Assembly (NCBI GenBank): GCA_018240685.1
Contig: JAFEFG010000003.1
Span: forward strand, 1 to 64,000
Direction of reading: 5' to 3'
Source of the DNA: Pseudomonadota bacterium
GTDB taxonomy: Bacteria > Pseudomonadota > Alphaproteobacteria > Reyranellales > Reyranellaceae
Length of the DNA stretch: 64,000 bases
A model generated the notes under the pieces. It saw only the letters and a program-made list of their open reading frames with translations. It ran no database searches and was not told the origin of the DNA. The stretch's first letter is position 1; every line of letters starts with the position of its first letter. Shown here piece by piece: positions 26,545 through 35,134 of the stretch. Position numbers and translations under genes: made by a program.

Positions 26545-27157
26545 TCTCGAATGCGGCCAGGATGCGCTGCTCCGCGCCGTGCGTCAGGCGGAAGAACGCA
26601 TCCTGCGGCTTTTCAAGCACGAACATGGCGCGGGCGTCGAGTCCGAGATTGACGCCGCGCAGGACGGCGCCGCTGACGCCGTGGCCCACGACGACGGTGC
26701 GCGTGGCCGAGCCGATGATATCGACCAGCGCGGCTTCGCTGCGGCGGCGCAGGTCGGCATGGCTCTCACCGCCAGGCGGGCAGAAGCCATGCGGATCGGC
26801 CCGCCAATCGGCCAATGCGTTGGGACGCTCGACCTCGATCTCCTTCCAGGAGCGGCCTTCCCATGCGCCATAGCTGAGTTCGGCCAGCCGCGGATCGTCC
26901 TGCCAGACATCCGGTTCGATGCCGAGTTCCCGTCCCACGATCAGCGACGTCTCGCGGGCGCGACCGAGCGGGCTGCGCAGGAAGACCGTCGGTCCCGGCT
27001 CGCCGGCAAGCTCGGCCCTGAGCGCCCGGCCCATCGCACGAGCCTGGGCGCGGCCGCGGTCGGTGAGGTCGGAGTTGCGCAAGCCCTGCATGCGGCGTTC
27101 GGTGTTCCAGGCGGTCTCGCCATGGCGCAACAGATAAAGAGGGGCGACAAGCTTCAT
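26537..27157 (-). CDS. Histidine phosphatase family protein
   Basis: A 206-aa branch-1 histidine phosphatase (phosphoglycerate-mutase-like). The catalytic RHG motif sits in LYLLRHGETAWNTERRMQG; later residues include a second RSP region (FLRSPLGRARET), acidic YGAWEGRSWKEIE and the C-terminal His in VVVGHGVSG. The specific substrate cannot be assigned. Its ATG overlaps the rsmD stop by four bases, placing it at the end of the operon pseudouridine synthase, rsmD, phosphatase. Confidence 0.88.
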   Translation of the reverse strand: MKLVAPLYLLRHGETAWNTERRMQGLRNSDLTDRGRAQARAMGRALRAELAGEPGPTVFLRSPLGRARETSLIVGRELGIEPDVWQDDPRLAELSYGAWEGRSWKEIEVERPNALADWRADPHGFCPPGGESHADLRRRSEAALVDIIGSATRTVVVGHGVSGAVLRGVNLGLDARAMFVLEKPQDAFFRLTHGAEQRILAAFETA

Positions 27158-27723
27158 GGCGCGTGGCGCAGGATCAGGATCTTCGCCGCGCCATACCGCC
27201 TCTCGTCGAGCGCTTCGAACCCGGCGGGCGGCACGAGATCCTCGGTGCCGGCGATCTCGACCGTCACGATGGCGTCCGGCTTCAGCCAGCCCGCATCGGC
27301 CAGGGCCGTGAGCGCCGCCGGCCCGAGGCCCGAACGGTAGGGCGGATCGAGGAAGACGAGGTCGCAGGCCTCGTGCGCCGGGGGCGGTCGCGTCGCGTCG
27401 GCTCGCACGACCTTGGCGGCGGCAGTCTCGCCGAGTTTGCGCAGGTTCTCGCCGATCAGCTTCACGGCGCCGGCGTCGTTGTCGAAGAAGGTGACGTGGG
27501 CGGCGCCGCGCGACAGCGCTTCCAGCCCCAGCGCGCCGGAGCCGGCGAATGCGTCAAGGACGCGGGCGTCGACCAGTGGCGAGGTGCCGTCCGGTCGCCA
27601 GTTCGCGTGCACCAGGATGTTGAACAGCGCCTCGCGCGCCCGACTGGAGGTCGGCCGCGTGGCGAGACCTTCGGGCGTGGCGAGGGCGCGGCCGCGATGC
27701 TTGCCGGCGACGATCTTGATCAT
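27154..27723 (-). CDS. rsmD: 16S rRNA (guanine(966)-N2)-methyltransferase RsmD
   Basis: A 189-aa SAM-dependent methyltransferase that modifies G966 of 16S rRNA in the assembled 30S subunit. It starts with the family IVAGKHRGRALATPEGLATRPTSSRAREALFNIL, then the SAM-binding VLDAFAGSGALGLEALSRGA and the catalytic DPPY in CDLVFLDPPYRSG. The start ATG at 27723 overlaps the stop of the pseudouridine synthase gene by four bases. Usual length for the family. Confidence 0.95.
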   Translation of the reverse strand: MIKIVAGKHRGRALATPEGLATRPTSSRAREALFNILVHANWRPDGTSPLVDARVLDAFAGSGALGLEALSRGAAHVTFFDNDAGAVKLIGENLRKLGETAAAKVVRADATRPPPAHEACDLVFLDPPYRSGLGPAALTALADAGWLKPDAIVTVEIAGTEDLVPPAGFEALDERRYGAAKILILRHAP

Positions 27724-28550
27724 CCGGGCCGCCGGCGTTCGGAATGTGGCCTTTGCCGTTTCGGTTGCGGCGTTCCCGGCCGGCGCGCCCCGGGAGCGTG
27801 GGGCCGCGGTTTGGCCCAGCCCTCCTTGCGCGTCTTGAGGCCCAGCAGGTCGTCGAGGGCGTGCGGCGGCACTTCCTCGATCGTCCCGCGTTCCAATTCG
27901 CCGAGATGGAAAGGTCCGAAGGAGATACGGATCAGACGCACGACGGGCAGGTCGAGATGGGCCAGCACCCGGCGCACTTCCCGGTTCTTGCCCTCGGTCA
28001 GGGCGATGTCGAGCCAGGCGTTGGAGCGCTGCTGGCGGTCGAGGTGCGCCCGGATGGGGCCGTAACGCACGCCGTCGACGGTGACGCCCTTGGCGAGCTC
28101 CGCGAGCCGTTCCTCGTCGACCGCACCGTGCACGCGTGCGCGATAGCGCCGCGTCCAGCCGTTGGCGGGCAGCTCGAGCTTGCGCGCGAGGCCGCCGTCG
28201 TTGGTAAGCAGCAGCAGGCCCTCGGACATGAAGTCGAGCCGGCCGACCGACACCACTCGCGGCATGCCCTTGGGCAGGGATTCGAAGATCGTGCGCCGCC
28301 CTTGCGGATCGCGCGCCGTCACCAGTTCGCCCGGCGGCTTGTGATAGCGCCAGAGGCGCGGCCGGTCGGCCTCGGGCAGCAGCCTGCCGTCCACCTCGAT
28401 GCGGTTGTCGTCGGTCACCACGAAGGCAGGCGTGGTCAACACCTTGCCGTCGACCTTCACGCGACCGGCCTCGATCCAGCGCTCGGCATCGCGGCGGGAG
28501 CACAGGCCCGCACGCGCCAGACGCTTGGCGATTCTCTCTGGTTCGCTCAC
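27720..28550 (-). CDS. RluB/RsuA-type pseudouridine synthase with basic tail
   Basis: A 276-aa rRNA pseudouridine synthase. The N-terminal S4 RNA-binding domain is ERIAKRLARAGLCSRRDAERWIEAGRVKVDG; the catalytic Asp is in VGRLDFMSEGLLLLTNDGG; later GKNREVRRVLAHL is the family motif. The last 45 residues are Arg/Pro/Lys-rich (an RNA-binding tail). Specificity (23S G2604 region as RluB/RluF, or 16S as RsuA) cannot be told. The GTG start at 28550 overlaps the preceding gene stop (GTGA), so translation is coupled to the amidotransferase gene. Confidence 0.9.
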   Translation of the reverse strand: MSEPERIAKRLARAGLCSRRDAERWIEAGRVKVDGKVLTTPAFVVTDDNRIEVDGRLLPEADRPRLWRYHKPPGELVTARDPQGRRTIFESLPKGMPRVVSVGRLDFMSEGLLLLTNDGGLARKLELPANGWTRRYRARVHGAVDEERLAELAKGVTVDGVRYGPIRAHLDRQQRSNAWLDIALTEGKNREVRRVLAHLDLPVVRLIRISFGPFHLGELERGTIEEVPPHALDDLLGLKTRKEGWAKPRPHAPGARRPGTPQPKRQRPHSERRRPG

Positions 28551-29263
28551 TTGGTCGCCGCCGCTCCCAGGAAGGCGCGGAAGAGCCGCGCGTCGCCTTC
28601 GGAGATCAGGAACTCGGGATGCCACTGCACGCCGATGCAGAAGCGATAGGCCGGTGCCTCGATTCCCTCGATCACGCCATCCGAGGCGGTTGCATTGACC
28701 ACGATGCCCGCCGGCGCATCGGCGGCTGCCTGGTGGTGCGCGCTGTTCACGGCGAGCTCCTCGGCACCGACGATGTCGTGGAGCTGCGTGCCCTTGGCCA
28801 CCTTCACCGTGTGGCCGGGCTCATTGCGCGGATTGGGCTGCTCATGGGCGAGCGCGTCGGCGACCGTGTCGGGGATATGCTGGATCAGTCTGCCGCCCAG
28901 CACCACGTGCAGGAGCTGCTGGCCGCCGCAGATGCCCAGGACCGGCTTGTTCTGCGTCAGCGCGCCTCGGGTGATCGCGAATTCGAAGGCCGTCCGCCGA
29001 TCCTTGGTGACGACGGTCGAATGCCGGTCGCCGCCGCCATAGTAGGAGGGGTCGACGTCGAAGGCGCCCCCCGTCACGACGAGCGCGTCGATGCGCTCCA
29101 GATAATCGGCGACGCGATCGGGTTCGTGCGGCAGCGCCACCGGCAGTCCGCCGGCGGCGTCGATGGCGTCGAGATAGTTCTGGCGCAGCGCGTACCAGGG
29201 GAACTTGGAGTAGCCGCCGGGCTTTTCTGCATCCAGCGTGACTCCGATCAGGGGGCGAGGCAT
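28547..29263 (-). CDS. Gamma-glutamyl-gamma-aminobutyrate hydrolase-like (peptidase C26)
   Basis: A 238-aa class I glutamine amidotransferase-like hydrolase of the PuuD/C26 family. Motifs are LVVTGGAFDVDPSYYG, the nucleophile Cys in PVLGICGGQQLLHVVLGG, and the His-Glu pair in IGVQWHPEFL. It cleaves gamma-glutamyl amides, for example in polyamine catabolism, but no puu genes are near. TATACA at 29276-29271 lies only seven bases before the ATG, so the mRNA could be nearly leaderless. Downstream genes are coupled to it by overlap. Confidence 0.87.
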   Translation of the reverse strand: MPRPLIGVTLDAEKPGGYSKFPWYALRQNYLDAIDAAGGLPVALPHEPDRVADYLERIDALVVTGGAFDVDPSYYGGGDRHSTVVTKDRRTAFEFAITRGALTQNKPVLGICGGQQLLHVVLGGRLIQHIPDTVADALAHEQPNPRNEPGHTVKVAKGTQLHDIVGAEELAVNSAHHQAAADAPAGIVVNATASDGVIEGIEAPAYRFCIGVQWHPEFLISEGDARLFRAFLGAAATK

Positions 29264-29287
29264 GTCGCCCTGTATAGCACAGTCGCG

Positions 29288-29317
29288 CGGACCGCGGGCC
29301 GGGCGGCTCGCGGTCCG
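29288..29317. repeat. Perfect 9-bp hairpin between acyl-CoA dehydrogenase and amidotransferase genes
   Basis: CGGACCGCG (29288-29296) pairs with CGCGGTCCG (29309-29317) around a 12-base loop. It follows the stop codon of the acyl-CoA dehydrogenase at 29325 on the minus strand. No U-tract, so perhaps an mRNA 3' stabiliser or Rho-type end. Confidence 0.4.
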
Positions 29318-29324
29318 GACGAGA

Positions 29325-30584
29325 TCAGGAAGCGACGATGTTGCGCGGCACGTCCTTGAAGGGCTTGCTGGTGTCGACGCTGGGTTCCTTGGGCATCTTG
29401 AGCACGCGCTCGGAGATGATGTTACGCTGGATCTCGTCGGTGCCGCCGGCAATCGAGGTCGCGGGAACGGAGATCAGGATCTCGGCGATGACGCCGCCCA
29501 TCGGGCCGTCCTCACCGGAGAGGAGCGCGTCGGCGCCGCTGATATAGGTATGCACGCGTGCGGCCTGGCGGGCGATATGGCTGGAAACCAGCTTGCCGAG
29601 CGATCCCTCGGGACCCTGCGGCTTGCCCTGTTCCTGCGCGGCGCGGGCCCGACGGGCCGTCCATTCGGCCGACTTGGACATGATCAGGAGCCTGGCGATC
29701 TCCTGGCGGATGACCGGATCGTTGATCTTGCCGGTCTCCCGGGCACGCTCCATCACGAGGTCGACCCGGCCGGCGCGCTGCGGATACCACCTGTAGGGCT
29801 CCATCGTGGTCGCGATCTCGGCCCGCTCCTCGTCGTAGATGCGGCCCTTGCGGTCGGAGCCGACGGCCCAGGAGCGCAGGGCGTCGGCGCCGCGCCGCTC
29901 GTGCATCAGCGTCGTCGTCGCCACCGTCCAGCCGTCGCCCACGTCCGAAACCAGGAACTCCGGCTCGACGATCGCATCGGTGAAGAAGACCTGATTGAAC
30001 GAGGCGTGGTAGTTCATCTGCTTCAGCGGATGCACCTGGACGCCGGGCTGCTTCATGTCGAGGATGAAGTAGGCAAGCCCCTTGTGCTTGGGCACGTCCC
30101 AGTTGGCGCGCGCCAGCAACAGGCCCCAATGCGCCTTGTGCGCCGACGTCGTCCACACCTTCTGGCCGTTGATTACCCACTTGTTGCCCTGGCGGTCGGC
30201 GCGGGTGACCGCACCCGCCATGTCGGAGCCGCTGCCGGGCTCGGAGAAGAGCTGGCACCAGGTATCCTCGCCGGTGAGGATGCGGCGCAGGAACTTCTCC
30301 TTATGAAAGTCGGTGCCGTGCGCCAGGATAGTCGCGGCGGCGAGGGTGCGGATACCGGCCTTCGCGACGCCGACGGCGCCGATGCGGGCGAACTCCTCGT
30401 CGACGATGGTGTTGAATTTCACCGGCAGGTCGCGGCCATGCCACTGCATGGGCCAGTGCGGCGCACCCCAGCCGGAATCGACCAGCTTGTTGCGCCATTC
30501 CACCAGGCCGTCGTCGGGATTCCAGTTGGCTTCGAGCCAGGCACGCACTTCGTTGCGGACGCTCTCTTCGGTCGGTTCGGTCAT
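29325..30584 (-). CDS. Acyl-CoA dehydrogenase family protein (419 aa)
   Basis: An FAD-dependent acyl-CoA dehydrogenase with the three-domain fold: helical N-terminus, beta-domain with QLFSEPGSGSDMAGAVTRADRQGNKWVINGQKVWTT (broken by natural variation), and C-terminal helical domain ending ISVPATSIAGGTDEIQRNIISERVL, where the TDEIQ loop contributes to FAD binding. Substrate chain length or branching cannot be deduced. It is followed upstream (30597-31733) by a second ACAD in the same direction with a 12-bp gap, suggesting a heteromeric or sequential pair. Confidence 0.93.
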   Translation of the reverse strand: MTEPTEESVRNEVRAWLEANWNPDDGLVEWRNKLVDSGWGAPHWPMQWHGRDLPVKFNTIVDEEFARIGAVGVAKAGIRTLAAATILAHGTDFHKEKFLRRILTGEDTWCQLFSEPGSGSDMAGAVTRADRQGNKWVINGQKVWTTSAHKAHWGLLLARANWDVPKHKGLAYFILDMKQPGVQVHPLKQMNYHASFNQVFFTDAIVEPEFLVSDVGDGWTVATTTLMHERRGADALRSWAVGSDRKGRIYDEERAEIATTMEPYRWYPQRAGRVDLVMERARETGKINDPVIRQEIARLLIMSKSAEWTARRARAAQEQGKPQGPEGSLGKLVSSHIARQAARVHTYISGADALLSGEDGPMGGVIAEILISVPATSIAGGTDEIQRNIISERVLKMPKEPSVDTSKPFKDVPRNIVAS

Positions 30585-30596
30585 TGCTCGTGCTCC

Positions 30597-31733
30597 TCAG
30601 TGCGTCCAGTGCTGCATCATCTTCTCGCGATGCTCGTTGGCATCGCCGAACAGGATCTCCGAACTCTTGGCGCGCTTGAACCAGAGATGTGTGTCGTTGT
30701 CCCAGGTGAAGCCGATGCCGCCATGCATCTGGACCGCATGGATGGCGGTCTGCAGGTAGGCCTCGGCGGCGCAGGCCTTGGCCAGCGACGCGATCGCCGG
30801 CAGGTCGTCGTCGCCCTCGTCCAGCGCGGCTGCAGCGTAATAGGCGGCGGACTTGGCCAGCTCGACATCGACCAGCATGTCGGCCGCCTTGTTCTTGGTC
30901 GTCTGGAACGAGGCGATCGAGCGGCCAAACTGCATGCGCATCTTCACGTATTCGAGTGCGTCCTCGCGTAGCCGCTCGGCGCCGCCCACCATCTCGTTGG
31001 CGAGACAGACGAGCACCTGTTGCATGGTCCTGGCGAAGGGCGCGGCGGCGGTGCCGGCCTCGCCCAGCAACCGGGCCTCCGCAGACCTGAAGGTGACGCG
31101 CGCGAGCTTGCGCGTCTCGTCCATGGTCTTGAGCAGGTGCCGGTCGACGCCGGGCGCATCGCCCGCGATCGTGAAGAAGGAGAGGCCGTTATCGCCCTTG
31201 CTGCCGGGTTGCCGTGCCAGCACGACGATGAGATCGGCGGTATGGCCGTCGAGTACGAAGCTCTTGGTGCCGTCGAGGCGATAGGCGCTGCCCGACGGGA
31301 TCGCCGTCGTCGTCACGGTGCCGGCCTCGTTGCCGCCGTCCGCTTCGGAGAAGGCGAGCGTCGCCGTCCTCTCGCCCGCGGCGATCGGGGGCAGTAACGC
31401 CTTCTTCTGCTCTTCCGTTCCCGCGTTCAGGATCGCCGTCGTGGCGAGGACCGCCGTCGAGAAGAATGGCGCGCAGAGCAGGCCGCGGCCCATCTCCTCG
31501 AGTACGATACCGAGCTCGGAATAGCCGAAGCCCTGGCCGCCATAGGTTTCGGGGATATGGATACCGGTCAGACCGAGCTCCTGATTGAACTTCTTCCAGC
31601 CCTCGCGGTCGAAGCCGGCGTCGGTCGCCATCAGCCGCCGCACCTCCTTGGTTGGCGACCGGGCTTCGAGAGCGCGCCGCAAGGTGGCGCGAAACTCGTC
31701 CTGTTCCGGCGTGAAGCTGAACCGCATGACCAT
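30597..31733 (-). CDS. Acyl-CoA dehydrogenase family protein (378 aa)
   Basis: A second ACAD, 378 aa, with MRFSFTPEQDEFRATLRRALEARSP at the N-terminus, LAFSEADGGNEAGTVTTTAIP in the beta-domain, and the C-terminal AVQMHGGIGFTWDNDTHLWFKRAKSSEILFGD. The C-terminal QMHGGIGFTWD loop and RAKSS region match ACADs that work in pairs with a 400-420-residue partner, as in the FadE-type heteromers of steroid catabolism; that is inference here. ATGs at 31733 and 31727 both fit. Confidence 0.92.
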   Translation of the reverse strand: MVMRFSFTPEQDEFRATLRRALEARSPTKEVRRLMATDAGFDREGWKKFNQELGLTGIHIPETYGGQGFGYSELGIVLEEMGRGLLCAPFFSTAVLATTAILNAGTEEQKKALLPPIAAGERTATLAFSEADGGNEAGTVTTTAIPSGSAYRLDGTKSFVLDGHTADLIVVLARQPGSKGDNGLSFFTIAGDAPGVDRHLLKTMDETRKLARVTFRSAEARLLGEAGTAAAPFARTMQQVLVCLANEMVGGAERLREDALEYVKMRMQFGRSIASFQTTKNKAADMLVDVELAKSAAYYAAAALDEGDDDLPAIASLAKACAAEAYLQTAIHAVQMHGGIGFTWDNDTHLWFKRAKSSEILFGDANEHREKMMQHWTH

Positions 31734-31785
31734 ACCCCTCCCAATTTTACGCGCGAACGGCCCTTCTTACGGTATTTTCCCCGAT

Positions 31786-32244
31786 ATGGATGCAACGACA
31801 AGACTCTCCCCCATGCAGCGTGCGCTCCGCGAAGCGCGTGCAGCCGCAGAGCGGGGCGAGGTGCCGGTAGGGGCGGTGATCATCGGCCCCGACGGGACGG
31901 TACTGGCGACGGCGGGCAATCGCACCGAGACGGATCGCGATCCCACTGCGCATGCGGAGATGTTGGCGATCCGCGCCGCAGCGGCGAAGTTCGGCGCGCC
32001 GCGGCTGGTCGAGTGCGATCTCTACGTCACGCTCGAACCTTGTCCGATGTGCGCGCAGGCCATCTCCTTCGCGCGCCTGCGCCGTGTCTATTACGGCGCC
32101 CTCGATCCCAAGGGCGGCGGCGTCGAGCACGGGCCACGCATCTTCAGCCAACCCACCTGCCATCACCGTCCGGAGATCTATGGCGGCATCGGCGAGCAGG
32201 AGGCGGCGGAACTCCTTCAGTCTTTTTTCAAGGCGCGGCGCTAG
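31786..32244 (+). CDS. tadA: tRNA-specific adenosine deaminase TadA
   Basis: A 152-aa cytidine-deaminase-fold zinc enzyme. The HAE zinc/catalytic motif (DPTAHAEMLAIRAAA) and PCxxC (LEPCPMCAQAI) are present, with PKGGGVEHGPRIF in the C-terminal half. It deaminates A34 to inosine in tRNA-Arg(ACG). The ATG at 31786 (MDATTRLSPMQRALREA) gives the typical length. It converges on queG, another gene acting on the tRNA wobble base. Confidence 0.93.
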   Translation: MDATTRLSPMQRALREARAAAERGEVPVGAVIIGPDGTVLATAGNRTETDRDPTAHAEMLAIRAAAAKFGAPRLVECDLYVTLEPCPMCAQAISFARLRRVYYGALDPKGGGVEHGPRIFSQPTCHHRPEIYGGIGEQEAAELLQSFFKARR

Positions 32245-32250
32245 GCGGCT

Positions 32251-33417
32251 CTAGGCAAGTTCCCATTCGCGACGCACCGTCTCATCCGGTTCGTCGGTTG
32301 CCGCCCGCCGCCGGTGGAATTCCGGCGGGTCGAGGCGCGACAGCGCCCATGCCGCGGCGCCCCGGACTAGGGGCGACGCATCGCCCAGCAGTCGCTTCAC
32401 CGCGGGAAGCGCCGCTCGGGCCGAGCCGCTGTTGCCCAGCGCATAGGCGACGTTGCGCAGGAAGCGGTCGCGGCCGATGCGCTTGATGGCGGTGCCGGCG
32501 AAGCGGACCCGGAACGCCGCATCGTCCAGTTCGGCGAGATCTGCCAACTGGGGTGCCGAAAGCGCCGCGCGCGGCTGCAACGCCGATTCGCGCGCGGTTT
32601 GCGCGAACTTGTTCCAGGGGCAGACGGCAAGGCAATCGTCGCAGCCGTAGATGCGATTGCCCAGCAACGGACGAAGCTCCCGCTCCACCGGTCCCTCGTG
32701 CTCGATGGTGAGATAGGAGATGCAGCGCCGCGCGTCGATCCGGTACGGCGCCGGAAGGGCTTGGGTCGGACAGATATCGAGGCAAGCCTGGCAGTGACCG
32801 CAGTGATCGGCCTCCGGCACATCGAGGGGCAGCTCGGCCGACAGCAGCAGTTCGCCCAGCAACAGCCAGGATCCGAAGGCGCGCGAGACGAGATTGGTAT
32901 GCTTGCCTTGCCAGCCGAGGCCCGCCATCTGTGCGGCGGGCTTCTCCATCAGGGGCGCGGTATCGACGAATACCTTGATCTCATGGCGGTAGGTGTCCCA
33001 GACGAAGCGGCCCAGCGCCTTCAGCTTGCTCTTCAGAACATCGTGGTAGTCGCGGCCCTGGGCGTAGACCGAAATCGCGCCGCGGCCGGCGTTGCCCAGG
33101 CTGCCGCGCGGGTCGGTCGGTGGCGCATAGTTGAGGGCAAGGGACACGACCGTCCGCGCCTCGGGCCAAAGCGTTGCCGGATCGACGCGTTGCTCGATGC
33201 GTTCGGCGAGCCACCCCATGTCGCCGTGGAGACCCTGTGCCACGAAGGATGCGAGGTGCTTCAGCCGCTCGCGCCGGGCATCGGGACCGGGTGCTGCCGG
33301 AGCGAACCCGATGGCATCGAAGCCGAGCCGGAGCGCTTCCTCGCGGATCGCCTCGCGCAGCGCGGCCGGGCTGGCCGGCCGTGGCGGCCGCTTGGGGGTC
33401 GGGGGGCGGCCGCCCAT
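32251..33417 (-). CDS. queG: Epoxyqueuosine reductase QueG
   Basis: A 388-aa cobalamin- and [4Fe-4S]-dependent enzyme that reduces epoxyqueuosine to queuosine in tRNA. It has two ferredoxin-type clusters (CGHCQACLDICP and CDDCLAVCPWNKF), the N-terminal IGFAPAAPGPDARRERLKHL region, and a C-terminal HEAT-like repeat segment (NVAYALGNSGSARAALPAVKRLLGDASPLVRGAAAWALSRL-type, broken here by variation). It is transcribed 9 bp after queF on the same strand. Confidence 0.95.
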   Translation of the reverse strand: MGGRPPTPKRPPRPASPAALREAIREEALRLGFDAIGFAPAAPGPDARRERLKHLASFVAQGLHGDMGWLAERIEQRVDPATLWPEARTVVSLALNYAPPTDPRGSLGNAGRGAISVYAQGRDYHDVLKSKLKALGRFVWDTYRHEIKVFVDTAPLMEKPAAQMAGLGWQGKHTNLVSRAFGSWLLLGELLLSAELPLDVPEADHCGHCQACLDICPTQALPAPYRIDARRCISYLTIEHEGPVERELRPLLGNRIYGCDDCLAVCPWNKFAQTARESALQPRAALSAPQLADLAELDDAAFRVRFAGTAIKRIGRDRFLRNVAYALGNSGSARAALPAVKRLLGDASPLVRGAAAWALSRLDPPEFHRRRAATDEPDETVRREWELA

Positions 33418-33426
33418 CCGCCAGCC

Positions 33427-33882
33427 CTACCGGCCGCGATAGGCGGCGACACCCTGATCGGGCAGCCACAGCCCCTTCGGCGGCTCTCCGGTTTGCCAGA
33501 AGACGTCGATGGGCATGCCGCCGCGCGGGTACCAGTAGCCGCCGATCCGCAGCCAGCGGGGCCTCAGTGTCTTCACGAGGCGCTGGCCGATCGCAAGCGT
33601 GCAGGCCTCGTGAAAATCTGCATGGTTGCGGAAACTCCCGAGGAAGAGCTTCAGCGACTTGCTCTCGACGAGCTTTGCGCGAGGCGCGTAGTCGATCACC
33701 AAGTGGGCGAAGTCGGGCTGGCCGGTCATGGGGCAGAGCGTCGTGAATTCCGGTGCCGTGAAGCGCACGAGATACAACGCCTTGGGATCGGGATTGGGCA
33801 CGGCTTCGAGGACTGCCTGGTCAGGCGAGGCGGGAAGGGCGGCAGGGCGGCCGAGCTGGCGCAGATGAGGGTATTTAGCCAT
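33427..33882 (-). CDS. queF: NADPH-dependent 7-cyano-7-deazaguanine reductase QueF
   Basis: A 151-aa type I QueF that reduces the nitrile of preQ0 to preQ1, two steps before QueG. The catalytic Cys is in [20 protein letters not shown], with [20 protein letters not shown] carrying the Glu/His. The ATG at 33882 ([11 protein letters not shown]) is chosen; an upstream ATG at 33912 would overlap the divergent reductase gene start by two bases. With queG it forms the queuosine operon; tadA lies on the other side. Confidence 0.94.
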   Translation of the reverse strand: MAKYPHLRQLGRPAALPASPDQAVLEAVPNPDPKALYLVRFTAPEFTTLCPMTGQPDFAHLVIDYAPRAKLVESKSLKLFLGSFRNHADFHEACTLAIGQRLVKTLRPRWLRIGGYWYPRGGMPIDVFWQTGEPPKGLWLPDQGVAAYRGR

Positions 33883-33910
33883 GGGCCCATCATATGCTAA
33901 GCGGGCCGCC

Positions 33911-35095
33911 ATGACTCACCGGGTAGCCATCGTGGGCGCCGGGCCCTCCGGCTTCTACGCCGCAGATGGGTTGCTCCGTGGCCAGCCGGGGCTTCGCATC
34001 GACATCATCGACCGCCTGCCGACGCCGTTCGGGCTGGTGCGCGCCGGCGTGGCACCGGACCACCAGGGGACCAAGGCCGTCGTGCGCCAGTTCGACCGCC
34101 TTCTGTCCCAACCGGACGTCCGGTTCATCGGCAACGTGGAGGTCGGCCGCGACATCACCTGGGACGACCTGCGCAAGGCCTACGACGCCGTGATCGTCGC
34201 CACCGGCATGGTGATCGACCGCCCGCTCGGCATCCCCGGCGAGGACCTGCCCCATGTCTGGGGGTCGTGGAAGTTCATCGCCTGGCTGAACGGCCATCCC
34301 GATTTCCGCCGGGGACCGGATCTCGGCTGCGTGCGGAGCGTCGCCGTGATCGGCAACGGCAACGTGGCGCTCGACGTGGCGCGGGTCCTGGCCAAGAGCC
34401 CCGAGGAGATGGCCAAGAGCGATGTCGTGCCCGAGGCGGGTGAGGCCATTGCCGCGGCCCCGCTCACCGATATCTACGTGATCGGCCGGCGTGGCCCCGA
34501 GCACGCCTCTTTCACCGGCAACGAACTGGCCGAGATGGGCCGGCTCGCCCGTGCCGTGGCGCTTGCCGATCCCGGCGCGCTGGCAGCAGAGCCGCCGGCC
34601 GACGGGCCGACACCCGAGCGGCTGCGCAAAGCGAAGAACCTCGAGATCCTGCGCGGCTTCGCGGCGAACAGGGCCGGCGCCAAGCCGCTATCCGTGCATT
34701 TCCTGTTCAGTGCCACACCGGTCGCGATCCGGCCCGGCGAGATCGATCTCTCGACCGGCACGCTGCCTGCCGATCTGGTCGTCACCTGTATCGGTTACCG
34801 TGGCGAGGCATTTCCGCAGGGCGAGGGCATATTCTCCGTGGGCTGGGCGCGGCGCGGCCCGACCGGCACCATCCCCACCAATCGAGCCGACAGTCACGCG
34901 GTGGCCCAGGAAGTGCTTGGCTGGCTCAGGGATCGCGACTCGAAGAACGGTCCCTATCCCCTGCCGTCATCGATCGACGTCGAGGGCTGGCGGCGGATCG
35001 ATCAGGCAGAAGTGGCGGCCGGTGCTGCCCAGGGGCGGCCGCGCGTGAAGGTCACCGACTGGCAAAGGCTTTTGCGCATCGCCCGAGGCGAGTAA
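33911..35095 (+). CDS. FprA/adrenodoxin-reductase-type ferredoxin-NADP reductase
   Basis: A 394-aa FAD- and NADPH-binding oxidoreductase. The N-terminal Rossmann motif [18 protein letters not shown], the [22 protein letters not shown] element typical of adrenodoxin reductases, and the NADP Rossmann [24 protein letters not shown] are visible, with [10 protein letters not shown] toward the C-terminus. It transfers electrons between NADPH and a ferredoxin or adrenodoxin. No ferredoxin gene adjoins it. It begins only 28 bp from the divergent queF start. Confidence 0.9.
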   Translation: MTHRVAIVGAGPSGFYAADGLLRGQPGLRIDIIDRLPTPFGLVRAGVAPDHQGTKAVVRQFDRLLSQPDVRFIGNVEVGRDITWDDLRKAYDAVIVATGMVIDRPLGIPGEDLPHVWGSWKFIAWLNGHPDFRRGPDLGCVRSVAVIGNGNVALDVARVLAKSPEEMAKSDVVPEAGEAIAAAPLTDIYVIGRRGPEHASFTGNELAEMGRLARAVALADPGALAAEPPADGPTPERLRKAKNLEILRGFAANRAGAKPLSVHFLFSATPVAIRPGEIDLSTGTLPADLVVTCIGYRGEAFPQGEGIFSVGWARRGPTGTIPTNRADSHAVAQEVLGWLRDRDSKNGPYPLPSSIDVEGWRRIDQAEVAAGAAQGRPRVKVTDWQRLLRIARGE

Positions 35096-35134
35096 GCCTT
35101 CTATTCTGTTATCTTGCGTACAAGGAGAAGTTTC

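Noticed and set aside
29325-31733. Considered whether the two acyl-CoA dehydrogenases belong with the kinase/DUF6285 pair as one operon
   Set aside because: They lie 20 kb away; only a functional link is possible.
32240-32260. Looked for a hairpin between tadA and queG
   Set aside because: Only CTAG repeated twice; no convincing stem.
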